Shown piece after piece: positions 24,321 to 35,240 of a stretch of 64,000 bases of DNA. The first letter of the stretch is position 1, and the number at the start of each line of letters is the position of its first letter. Origin of the DNA: Hippophae tibetana. Lineage: Eukaryota; Streptophyta; Magnoliopsida; Rosales; Elaeagnaceae. The notes under the pieces are model-generated. The model was not told the DNA's origin, did not search any database, and was given only the letters and a program-made list of their open reading frames with translations. A program made the position numbers and the translations under genes. The stretch covers positions 24,744,669 through 24,808,668 of the forward strand of contig CM072805.1 of assembly GCA_037013495.1 (NCBI GenBank). The letters are read 5' to 3'.

Positions 24321-27300
24321 GACATTACATATACACGTGTCAATTATATAAGGGTACACGTCACAGTATGTCAGGAATACATGAGTAAGAATAAATTAAT
24401 TAAGGTTCGACCATATTGAGAGATCAACCATATGATCGGTTCTTGAATGATTCAGTATGTTCTAGACTTGTGAAGATGCTTGTAGAATCAATCTTCAAGG
24501 CTCAGGTACTGTATCTCAAAATTAGGGCACCAAGGCTTGGACAAATGTCTCAAGACTAGGACTCTATAAAGATCGAGCAGAAGGTCATTTTTTTTTGCTC
24601 AAACACATGTTTTTTATGTTATACCAAAATAAAAATGTGCAAAACAATGCAATTAAACCTTTATAAAAGAGAAGGTTAAATGGAACTCCATTTATAAAAA
24701 GTTATATTATGTAATTAAACTTTTTTTTACCTTGAATTTTGAAACTCAAAACCCATATCCAAAACCTTCACATACTAACTCAGATGCTTGAAATGGCCTA
24801 AAGAACTAAAGTTTAATGAAAATTATCAAAACAATTTTTAAAATTAAATTTTAGAGAAAGAAAAATTGAAAATGGGAAATTAGAATTTGGTTATCAAACT
24901 TGCAACATCCAAGTTCTGATTTCTAATTTTGAAAATTGAAATTTTGTGATCAAACAACTTTCTATTTTTCTCAAAAAATTTAGAATTTGGAAATCTAGTA
25001 ACAGAATTAAGGAATTAGAAATTGATAGTTAATATTAGTTTAATATTATTTTCTCTATATATTCTTAAATTGGAACTTGGTTTTAATTTAATCTGATTGT
25101 ATTCGACTTTATGGAATTTAAAGATCTTTATCTCTCTCTCTGGGTTGATACCCCTTTTTTTAGTTTGGGAGAGAGAAGAGGGGTGATTGTGGAGTGGGGA
25201 TTTGTATTCGGTTTAAGGGGGGCTTAATGTAATTTACTCAGTTATTGTCGGGCTTCTGTTATATAGGTCACAAAGGTGGCTGTTGATATTGTTCGTGGAC
25301 TAACAGGATCTGATGATGGCGTACAGTCCCTTTCTAAGTATTCCAAGATTGTGCTGCCTTCATTATCTCAACTCCTTAGTTGGAGCAAGGTACGTACTTT
25401 AAGTCTTTAACCACGACTAGTTAGAGCAATGTTTTTTGATCATGTTGAGGCAATTATTTGATTATTTCTTTCTGAAGTCTGTTATGTTGGTCATGGACAA
25501 CATTATGGGATCAATATTTAGGAGGTTTCAGAACCCTCTGCAGAAGCTTTCGTAAATCTTTCACAAAATTCAGAATCAGCAGCTACGATGGTTGAAATGG
25601 GAATAATTAAAATGGCCATGGACATTTTATACAAGCCGGAATCTAGCATCAGCAAATTGATGGTAATGCTTCTTGTGAATCTCACACGGTTGGAAGCCGG
25701 TACCAGTTCATTGCTTCAGGTGTGCTTTGCTCTGTTATGCTTTGGCCATTAGTTTCTTCTGAATCTGCTTCCATTTGAAAAAGGAATTCAATCTTATGTG
25801 CTACATTATTTGGGAAGATTAATTACTTATCTTGGAAAGTGTTTGTGGTTTTAGATGGGAGATGAGAAGATGCAAGGGTTCTATGTTATGAAGCTTGTGA
25901 GATCGTTTTGCAGATCTTCCAATGAAACTGGAGGTGCTGTTTTGCTTCTTACATGAATCTACTTTATCATTCATGTTTCTTATTTTTCTGGTTCACCATT
26001 ACGTTTATTAGTATTTTTATTCTATATCTGATGATGGCCTGCAATATTTATTGGCATGAAACACTTATCAGAAGATCCATTTGAACATGTTGGTTCTATA
26101 CTAGTAAACATCTCCAAACAAGAAGCAGGGAGGAGGCTTTTGCTAGACCCTAAGCGAGGACTTTTCAAACAGATCATTAGACAGTTCGATTCAACTAGTT
26201 CACTGAGAAGGAAAGGGGTAAGTACAAATGTACAATACATTTCTCTGGAGGACCAGTTTCTTCTATCTTGATTGTCCTGTTTATGCATGGAAGTGTATGC
26301 AATTCACCTTTTGATAAGTAACAGCTATTAAAGCAGTGAAGTAGGGACTATAAATGAGCCAAGTTTAGTGAGATTGTTTTCAACAGGTTTCCGGAACTAT
26401 TCACAATTGTTGTTTTGAAGCTGAGACTCAGCTGCAGAATTTGCTTTTGACTTCAGAGTTTCTTTGGCCAGCCCTACTTCTGCCAGTTGCTGGCAAGAAG
26501 GTTATGTTTTTGCCTTATATTACCTTCAAATCATTGACTTTTTTGGTTAATTTGTCAAGTTCTTATTCATCTATTATTGGTCAAATACGTTATGTCCATG
26601 ATAATTGTGCATGTATCTATCTATTCCGTGCTATTTTTTCCAAATTAGCAAAGAAGTGATATCAGATCTTTTGTATAAAAGATCTCATCTTCTTGAGACA
26701 TTTGAAGTCTTTTGGTTGTTCACTTCGGAATCAAAGGTAGCTTTGTCCCACGTAATATTTCGTGTGTAATGCTAGTATATTCATTGTTGATGAGGTCATC
26801 TATCAACATGATTCTCTTCGATATTGGATGAAATTTCATGAACTTGAATTGGAAATATCAAGACTTCAATTTTATAAATATATTGAGAATATTATTGATA
26901 TCGATGGATATATGAACAAAATTTACTAAAATTATAGAATTGTTGTTATGTTTTAGAAATATTCTATAAAATTTCCATAAATATTAAAATAACAATAATA
27001 CACTAATTCAGTTATTTTTTTTCATTTTAATGACGTATTTATAACATATATAACACACATAATATACATATAATAATAGCGAGATATAAGTAAAATCTTT
27101 ATTTAACAAATATAAATATAAGTTACATAACACAACTTTCAATGCATTAAGTTACATGCTATACAAATATAAATAAATATTTAATTAAAACAACTTTGCC
27201 TGGCTTATATCTTAGAGCTATGAAAACATGACATCAATAGAAACAATAATCATACCATGACATCAAATAATAATAATTTTTCTTGTAATTATTAATATGC

Positions 27301-28651
27301 CATGTATAGGTTACCTATCTCTCCCAACTGTCTTAAGGAAATTTTGGATTAAATCAATTCCTATAATACCAATGATGTCACTTTTGTGGAAAGTCATCAT
27401 GTATAATTTTACTTAAGTGGTTCCTGCATAGATTGTGCATTTTGATTATAACTATTAGTAGTAATTCTCGTAATTAGATTCTTAATAAAAATAAATATTC
27501 TAATTACAAAGACAAAAAAGAATCCTGCTATTTACAAAGCAAAAATACCAAAATCGATATTCCGATATTTTTGTCGATATTTCAGATATTTTTCTACCCC
27601 ATATCAATATCCATGTAAATTTACCAATATTTCATGCAATATTGTGATTTTTTTCATCCATACTTGAATCTATGATTTAGATGATTTTGGTTTTTGTGCA
27701 GCAGTTGGACACATATATATATATTTTGATTGTATTTCTTAATTGTTTCCTCCCTCTGTTATTGCTGGCTTTACAGGTTTACAGTGAACAAGACACATCA
27801 AAGATGCCAGCAGAACTTAACAGTGTGCTATCTATTGAGCGGGAACCAATTGATGATCCTGAAATTCGAATTCAAGCATTGGAGGCAATATATTTGATCG
27901 TCCTGCAGGTCAAATAAATAGTTTTTGTTAACTGTTAAGTGGCTATTTCTTTTAGGGTGAATCCTGAACAGTAATGAGAAAATTCGAGATGCTTTTTGAA
28001 GATAAAACGGAATATCTTATTCATGTACAAATTAGCTATCTAGTTTAACTTTATGAGTTGACCTCTGTGTTATTATGTTGCGCACACAGATTATACTATA
28101 ATGAGAGGTTGAGTCTGAAAGGCATAAAAAAATAAAGGCAAAGGTGAGTGGGAAATTCTGTAAGTGTTGAGAGTATATACCACTACACTTTAGGAAATTC
28201 TGTACTAATTGTTGAATGGAATTCATCCATTATTTATCTCCTAGAATTATTCCGGTAAGTGTGCTTTATTATGGAAGAGAGAACATACTTCATTGCCGGA
28301 GCTTTGTTTTGCCATTTTTTTTATTTCCTATATCAGTTCTAGCCTTTGTGCGTTGTCACCTTTTGTTGACAATTATATCAACGTTGGCTTCTATCATTTC
28401 ACAGGAAGCTGGCCGAAGAGCCTTTTGGGCTGTTAATGGACCAAGGATCATACAATTGGGTTATGAAGATGAGGAAGATCCTAAAGTAATGGAGGCATAT
28501 GAACGACTTGGTTCCTTGGTATAAAATCATCTTCCTCTTGCAATTATTTACTTGTGATTTTTACCATGAGTATTGATGTTATTGCTTTACTGTTTATCAG
28601 TTGGTTACTAGTAATGGTGACCATGAACCTTACATTGAAACAACGGAGTAG
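22359..28651 (+). CDS. HGH1: HGH1 (FAM203) homologue, nine exons
   Basis: This is an armadillo-like co-chaperone. The yeast and human proteins bind eEF2 and help its folding with Hsp90 and TRiC in the cytosol. The predicted exons are 22359-22412, 25267-25389, 25522-25719, 25855-25933, 26072-26217, 26387-26500, 27777-27908, 28405-28518 and 28601-28651. All have GT-AG junctions and phases that join, giving 336 aa, the usual length. The start MATELEELVGFLSSSSPQ is followed by VTKVAVDIVRGLTGS. Characteristic blocks are DPFEHVGSILVNISK, FKQIIRQFDS, NCCFEAETQ, FLWPALLLPVAG (DUF383-like half) and DDPEIRIQALEAI with EAGRRAFWAVNGP (DUF384-like half). Intron 1 (2.85 kb) contains an LTR element, and intron 6 (26501-27776) contains an AT-rich repeat. 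The frame is intact. The family assignment is firm; the function is taken from yeast and human work. Confidence 0.93.
22872..23332 (+). repeat. Left LTR of the small element
   Basis: It begins TGTTGGGAGATT and ends GCCCAAACA. Its 3' half holds about five copies of a CTCAAGGCTAGG...CAAGGCTT repeat, where the right LTR has about two. Confidence 0.75.
23765..24170 (+). repeat. 50-bp tandem array inside the small LTR element
   Basis: About eight diverged units of 50 bp follow the pattern GTGATCAGCTCATGCTTTAA then TGCGAGCGCTCTACCTGG, ending in TTCTTTACTAAG or ATCGAG. Unit length is well kept while sequence varies. Confidence 0.85.
24181..24605 (+). repeat. Right LTR of the small element
   Basis: It matches the left repeat from TAATCTGATTTAGA to TGCTCAAACA and contains an expanded (AT)n run near 24270-24320. 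It is followed by CATGT. Its first few bases have diverged, so the exact start could be 24179-24181. Confidence 0.72.
26830..27670. repeat. AT-rich dispersed repeat in HGH1 intron 6
   Basis: The right part is built on CGATATTT words (TCGATATTCCGATATTTTTG near 27553) and ends in TTTTTTCATCCATACTTGA. The left part has GGAAATATCAAGAC and GATATCGATGG. The SBH intron (about 38395-39085) has the same vocabulary, TTCACAC...AAATATCGAT at one end and GACATTTTCATCCCTGG at the other. I infer two old members of one repeat family, probably MITE-like. Termini are not resolved. Confidence 0.38.
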
Positions 28652-30370
28652 CAGCCTCCAATGTATTCATGCACCTGACTTTGTTGTCGTTCCATGTCTT
28701 ATTGGAGATGAAGATTGTTAACAACTCGTAAGGAGAAAACTGAGAAATTTTTACTGTTACCACAGTTGCAGTACGAATTCGTTTGTGGAGAAATGCTTTA
28801 TATTGTAATATCGATCAGGTCCATTTCTTTACAAAATTTTGTGCAACTTTTGTATAATTTTTATCTCATAGCTGGAATTGGCATTGACTTGATATAGCAT
28901 CAATCCTGCTATGAGGTACATGGATTTCTCTTGGGATGGGAATCTGTGTACTTCGTTTTAGTGAGAGGAAATGTAAATACATGTCTGTTTGTTTCTGTTT
29001 TTGAGACTTTATAAAAGCACTTCCAAAAGTAAAATAGCGCTTCGTGAACAAAAAAAATAACTTATTAAAAGCACTTTAAGGGCTTATTGTGTTTGCTGAC
29101 ACATGATACATACATATATATATATGCTAATAAACATGACACATTATATGTGTTTTTTATAATCTCTATTATCAACCCGCTTTTAATGTAAGTAAAAAAA
29201 AAAAGGACCCGTACATATGATTTGATTTTTGAAATAACCTACTCGCATGAAATAACAAATTTTTGCTTGTGACTACTCTACAAGGCCCCATGTATTTTTG
29301 TTGAAATTATTTTAAATAGAATATTTAGGGTTTATTAGTAGCACGGAATGTGTTTTCGAGTCTTGAAATGCTTTCAAATATTGTTTTATTGTCAACTAGT
29401 CTAAAAAAAAAAAAAACTCCATTGTGAACGCCTCAACGGGATACCGAATATTACAAAGAGTTATATAAAATGTGTATGAATGACATAACTTATCTTTTCA
29501 ATTAAAATTTAACTTCTCTATATATAAGAAGTTATTTTAAATAAAACGAATATAATATTATATTAAAAATGACAAAATATACTATTTAAGCATGCACATC
29601 AATACATATAAAAAAATTTCTTGTTATATTTAAAAATTTAAATAGTTATTAAACTAAGAATTAATATTCCTTAACAAGGATACCGAATTGTAAAATAAAA
29701 GATAAATTAAAAATTAATATTTTTTCTAATTTTTTATGATTTAAATTTATGACTTAAAATGAAAAAATAAATTTTACCGTCAGACCAATAAATAAATCAC
29801 ATAACATATCAATAAATTTTTTAGAGATAGATATATAATTAAAGGTTGATAAATTTGATTTTAAATTATTTATAGTATTATATTTGATAATTCTTTGAAG
29901 TAACTTTCGTGCAATAAATAATTGCATCATTTTGATGAAGTGGAGCCTCCATGAAGATGTCCTAATTTCAAAAATACTATAAACATAAACTTCAAATTCT
30001 AATCTATTATTTTTAACACTGTTATCTGTTATTTTTTTAATATTTTTATATACAATTTTTCATATTAAATATGTATATATGACAAGAAAAATATATATTT
30101 ATCTTTAAATAGTAGTGAATATATATATATTTTAACAAAATATGTTAAAATATATGTTGATTTAATTATTTTGAATATGTATTTTTCAAAATATATGTTG
30201 GTTTTAAAATAAATTGCTTTAAAATTGTGTCATTCACTCAATTATTTAAAAAATGGAAGAAAAGTAATATCATGTTCATCGTCATCGTGCTTGGGCTGTA
30301 AATGTTTTTAGTCAAAAGAGAAATAAAAAGTAGTAAAATAATATTACCGAAATAAAAAAAACTCTAAATT
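28652..30370. other. HGH1 3' flank and intergenic region
   Basis: 28652 to about 29050 is a plausible HGH1 3' UTR and flank. The remainder is AT-rich with no supported gene or bounded repeat. Confidence 0.45.
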
Positions 30371-30374
30371 TCAG

Positions 30375-30382
30375 CTCCCGCC
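30375..30382 (-). promoter_or_regulatory. E2F-like site upstream of ORC6
   Basis: The plus strand reads CTCCCGCC, so the minus strand reads GGCGGGAG, a match to the core of the E2F/DP consensus (TTTSSCGC family). It lies about 140 bp before the ORC6 start codon. Plant ORC genes are generally known as E2F targets, so position and gene identity fit. A chance match to an 8-mer is possible. Confidence 0.5.
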
Positions 30383-30523
30383 ATTTCAACCCGCTTTATT
30401 CGTCAACCAAATTGTTTTTTTTTAATAGAAATCCAAATGCGAAGCCCAAACCTCTGTCACACCCAAAAGCAGAGAGAGTGTAAGTGCGTAACAAAACCTC
30501 AGAAATAATCGATTATCTGGAAA

Positions 30524-32999
30524 ATGGATCTCTCAGAGATAGCTAAGAGGCTTGGGCTCTCGGATTCCAAGAATCTCATTCGAAAAGCTGCGGAGCTTCG
30601 CCGTCTCTGCGATGTTCAGTTCGATTCCTCCGTAATCGGAGTCGTAAGTTATTGCTTAATCTCTCGTTTGACATCAACAAGTTGAATGACCATTTTGATT
30701 TATATGTACGTGGTTTAATTTTAAAAAAATTGTTCATAAAATGCAGGGTGAGGTTTGTAAAGCCGTAATCTGTATGGAAATCGCTGCTTCGAGGTAAAGA
30801 ACTTAGTTGTAAATTGTCATTTTCTAGTGTAGGTTTTTTCAATAATAATGAGTGGATTTAATGGTTTGAAGGTTGGGGATTTTACTTGATCGATCTAGTG
30901 CTATTAAGTTGAGTGGATTGTCAGAGAAGGCTTATACTAGATCGTATAACTCTTTGCAGAATGGTCTTGGGGTCAAGTGAGTTACATTTTTATTTATTAT
31001 TTTAACTGGACGTTTTTGGCTTTTGTTGTAATTTCATGGGTGCTAATGTTGAGTTTGTTGGTGTAGGAATAAGCTGGATGTTAGAGAATTGGCAATTCAG
31101 TTTGGATGTGTGAGGATTATTCCTTTTGTGCAGAAGGGTTTGTCTCTGTAAGATCCATTTCCTTTCATATTTTTGCAAATGTTTTGAAAGCTTATAACTA
31201 ATAGCTGCATGCCTGCATCTTTATTGTGCATATATTTTTGTTATTTCTTTTCATTTGTGGATTACACTAGCATTGATATTATTTAGTTTGTTGAAATATT
31301 TTTTGTCGAATAAATAGAGATTTATGAACAAGTTTCTTTTCTAAAATGGTTGATACTTGTGTAAACAATTTGGTGATAAGTATGCTGCTGAATATCAGAT
31401 TCAAAGATCGGTTTCTTGCATCATTGCCAGCTTCTCGAAGGGCAACTGCAGACTTCACCCGACCAGTATTCACTGCTGTGGCATTCTACTTGTCTGCAAA
31501 AAAGCAAAAGGTAGTAAATGAGTGATTATCTCTCATTCTTTTGCAGAGTTAGGGTTAAAAATTGGCCTCCTACATCATTTCACCAACAATGATGTCATGT
31601 CTTGGTTGTTTTACAGCTAAAGGTGGATAAACTTAGGTTGATTGAGCTTTGTGGTGCCTCAGAATCTGAGTTCTCTTCAGTAAGAAATGGAATTTACTAC
31701 TGGGATCAATGCATTCCTCTTGCCAACTGTAGTTTCCCTCTGACTTTCCTATCCTATAATTATGAACTTGCAGGTTTCCACTTCCATGAAAGACTTGTGT
31801 TTTGATGCTTATGGGATCTCAAAAGAGAAAAAAGATCCTAGGGATATCAAGGGGAACCGAGGTATGCGTCTTTTCAATTTTGTATTGCAACTTTCCATAA
31901 TTCCGTTGATGGTGTTACTTTTTCTTATGTACAGGTTACTGTTAGCTGTACTATTTTATAAGTTAGCTATATTCTTTTGTGAACAGAACTGCTAGATGTA
32001 TTGCCAGAAAAGAGGAAAGCCGAGGATGGTGGTTATCTATCTGATGAAGAACAAGAGGTATTAAAGTCTCATTCTCTGACACTTGATTTCAGTTAAAGCC
32101 ACAAACTATCTTTACTATTGAATTACTTGGATGTATTAATACATGCATGTTGACAACAATTGTGCCACTATCTTTGCCTTTTTTTTCCCTCGTTTCTTAG
32201 CCATCTGGAGATATCAATCTTCTGAACTCCATACAGTTCGAAATATAGACCTACTTTCATGTAACAGCATGTTATGACTTATGCTTCTATATTGTCTTAA
32301 TTGATCCTAGGAGTCTTTTCTGTGAAATTCAAAATTTCAGTGTAGAATGAAAGTATACTCTATGACTTGAAAATAGTTCCATTCATTAATTCCGTTGATG
32401 TGTTTAACAAAACTTTAAACCAGAAAGTTTTCAAATTGAACAGAATACGATAGCTTCTGCCATTATGAAAGTAGCATTTTGGTTCTACAAATTTCATCTT
32501 GCAATTGCATGAGTATATATTGTTTTTTGGTCAATGTGAAGAAGTGCAAGTATAACCATTGCAGCAACTCAACCCAGCCCTCACCGATTTTCCTCACATA
32601 CGGTTGTTGTAGTTTTCTATCCATTTATGTGTTCTAGAATGAGAACTTTGTGCTATTTGCTCTACTTGTTCTACCCCATTCTTCAAACGTATGTCCATTA
32701 ATTAATACTCTAATCTGTCAACTGTTTACTCGTTGATGCCATTACAGGCTTCATGCTACAAGAAGCGGAAGAAAATGGAAAAACATTCTTATGAGGACTG
32801 GCGAGACTCTGTGGTTGAATCTATAAGCAAAGAAAAAGGTCTTGAAGGCATTACCTTTGCATTTATTTTCATGATTCATTAAAGTAACCCATCCTGATTA
32901 TATTTATTGCTTTTAACAGCTGCTTGCAAGCGGACCAGGCAAACTAGCCTCAACTTTTTGAGAAAAGTACCAGACTCCAAGGAGCTGGAGGCTGCGTAA
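30524..32999 (+). CDS. ORC6: Origin recognition complex subunit 6, ten exons
   Basis: This is the smallest ORC subunit. It has TFIIB-like cyclin-box folds and takes part in origin licensing in the nucleus. The predicted exons are 30524-30643, 30747-30793, 30872-30976, 31067-31147, 31399-31510, 31617-31679, 31774-31861, 31987-32057, 32748-32838 and 32920-32999. Their phases join and give 285 aa, matching the plant family (about 284). Landmarks are MDLSEIAKRLGLSDSKNLIR at the N-terminus, LDRSSAIKLSGLSEKAYTRS, KLDVRELAIQFGCVRIIPFV, FTRPVFTAVAFYLSAKKQK, then the lysine-rich C-terminal tail with SYEDWRDSVVES, the conserved ORC3-contacting type of C-terminus. No lesion is visible. The upstream E2F-like site fits S-phase expression. 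Confidence 0.95.
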
Positions 33000-33860
33000 G
33001 AGATGCATACAACTTTTGTAAGAGGCTTTTCCAGTTGATTTTTGTTGGAAACTGAAATGAGGTTTGAAGTGAACATTACTCTTACACTTTGGTTAATGTT
33101 ATTACCCTAAAATGTTGTGGGTTGATTTATTTTGTGTAATGGTATCCTTCTATCCTTAATCAAATAGCTACCTGCACTATTGTCTCGTCACTCACCATTA
33201 AAGGATATATGCCCTGCATTACAACTGAAATTAGAAAGAATTGCAATCATTATCTTGTAAATTGAAAAATTTACAAATATTTTGTAATGTATATTTTCTT
33301 TTTCTATTTGTTGAAAACATAATCTTAGTTACAACCTACAAATGTGATTGCTTTAGAGCTGATGCGATTGCGATAAGTCAAAAAGTTGCTTTCACAGCCA
33401 ATATGAAGTTTAATAATATTAATTCTTTTTTGTCATGTTATCATAAATTTGTAGGAGAAATCACGATTGCTTCCAATTTCCATTCCGAACTCTTCATTTC
33501 CATCACTAGCCAATTTCATTATCTGTGGTTAACTTTGTGATATGTAGAGCTATTAATTTTTTTCTCCATTTCGAATTATATGTTTGAGTCAAACCAAGAT
33601 ATTTTCTCGATCCGATGTCATGAAGGTTTTAGGGCACTTGATTATATAAATATGTGGGATAGAAACTGAGAAAATATGTGGGAGAAAATTCTGTAAGGTA
33701 GATTGCTATGTTATCACATGTGTGAGATCATGATAACAAAATAACTAAATAATACTGGGTTAGTATGTGGAAATGAAGAAAGAAACTTGGGCATGATTGA
33801 AAAAAGATAACTTTCAGTGCAAATTGTTTAGTGTAATGCAAATTAAATAAGTTTATAATG
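33000..33860. other. ORC6 3' flank
   Basis: This contains the probable ORC6 3' UTR and AT-rich flank. Short frames here have no family resemblance. Confidence 0.45.
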
Positions 33861-33944
33861 TGTCAGAAGTGGGATTTGAACCCACGCCCTCGTTAGAGGA
33901 CCAGAACTTGAGTCTGGCGCCTTAGACCACTCGGCCATCCTGAC
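33861..33944 (-). tRNA. tRNA-Leu (CAA)
   Basis: The minus-strand 84-nt sequence folds as a class II (long variable arm) tRNA. The acceptor stem is GTCAGGA with TTCTGAC and discriminator A. The A box is TGGCCGAGTGGTCTAAGGCG. The anticodon stem CCAGA/TCTGG encloses loop CTCAAGT, so the anticodon is CAA. The variable arm is CCTCTAACGAGG-like, and the B box is GGTTCAAATCC. There is no intron, as is normal for this plant tRNA. I did not see a strong run of T directly downstream. Confidence 0.97.
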
Positions 33945-34946
33945 AACTGATCTTGTATTTGATTATCAATTATTTGATAGATCTATAACTAAAATGTTAA
34001 ACGTTGACATTAGTTCTTTTCATTCTTTGGGAGGTCTTTTTCATCTGTATTTAGGTATAGGGGCGTAAAAAATATATTATAATCTTTTTTTTTAATTATA
34101 TTTACTATTTTAAGTTAATTAACTCATTGCCCAATACCAAAGAGATGTGTTAAACACAATACATTACTCACCTCTTTATTAAAGTTGGTAAATATTTACC
34201 CGTCTCAACGAAATTATAATTAAAAAGCACACAAACGTTAATATTTATGTTTTCTTCACTCTAAATATTATTATCATATGTGTATATTTTATTATAAAAT
34301 TCAGTTACTAAATATCACATTATACATCATTAATCATATAATATGTAAATTTGTCAATAATAACACAACCACAAATAAAACACCACAAATAAAACACCAC
34401 AAAATAATTGACACACCTAGATTGAAGCTAATTATGAGTGAGTAGTTTGTGATCATGCAGTTATAAGAATTGGATATTACATTTTTAATGACTATAGTCA
34501 TGCACTCAAATTTAACTAGTTAAGCCTTTTATTATATAATGATATATTTTTAATTTTGATGCATTTATTAGATTTATTCATGAACATGACATTAAAACCA
34601 TTTCTTTATGGTTTTAAAAGGGTAGTTTTATATGACTATAGTCATGCCACATAATTGTACCACTAACATTGATTTAAAGAATCTTAAGTTCGAGAACATG
34701 TTTATAACTGCCTGATTTAAGGATAAAAATTAATTTTACCATAATATTTATTATTAAGTTATCGATTACTTTACATGACAAATAGTATTTTTGATGTAAT
34801 TATAATAAAATATCCATTTATCGTGTTGAATCTATTGCTTCAAATATATGAACGACGTATTTTGTCCCATTCAGAATTCACCATGTAAATAGTTGTACAA
34901 TGACCCATATAATTGAACTGTTTAAGATTATGTTAATAATTATATT

Positions 34947-34948
<2 letters not shown>

Positions 34949-35031
<83 letters not shown>

Positions 35032-35036
35032 TGTGT
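34949..35036 (+). repeat. Compound (AT)n(GA)n(GT)n microsatellite
   Basis: About 50 bp of AT repeats run directly into about 30 bp of GA repeats and then four GT units. Confidence 0.95.
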
Positions 35037-35206
35037 AAGGCGTTTATCAGTATTTAAATATAATTCTTATTTTTTAATATACAATAAAAAAAATTAAAAA
35101 TGCAACATAATGCTCAGATTTTCAAAGTTAATATTTGTTTCTTAGTATTTACAACTATTTTTATTCTTTTAAATTCAATGTAGTAGTTTTTTAATAAAAA
35201 AATATA

Positions 35207-35208
<2 letters not shown>

Positions 35209-35238
<30 letters not shown>
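35209..35238 (+). repeat. (ATT)n microsatellite
   Basis: A short run of about nine ATT units in AT-rich intergenic DNA. Confidence 0.85.

Positions 35239-35240
<2 letters not shown>

Larger units (their letters stand above)
22872..24605 (+). mobile_element. Small non-autonomous LTR element in HGH1 intron 1
   Basis: Direct repeats of about 461 bp (22872-23332) and 425 bp (about 24181-24605) share long blocks, for example ATCTGATTTAGA, TTCTAGACTTGTGA and TGCTTGTAGAATCAATCTTC. The outer ends read TG...CA, and the element is flanked on both sides by CATGT (22867-22871 and 24606-24610), a perfect 5-bp duplication. The interior is only about 850 bp and holds a 50-bp tandem array instead of gag-pol. 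I see no clear primer-binding site. An antisense open stretch with no recognised family lies at 23343-23700. It is a compact non-autonomous LTR element (TRIM-like in plan, though longer). The LTRs have diverged and differ in the number of an internal about 35-40 bp repeat (CTCAAGGCTAGG), so it is old. Confidence 0.78.

Noticed and set aside
26072-26288. Independent short gene in HGH1 introns/exons on either strand
   Set aside because: The plus frame is HGH1 exon 5 read through its splice sites and the minus frame is its shadow.
34900-35097. A 65-codon open frame
   Set aside because: It consists mainly of the (AT)n(GA)n microsatellite translated as IYIY and ERER runs.
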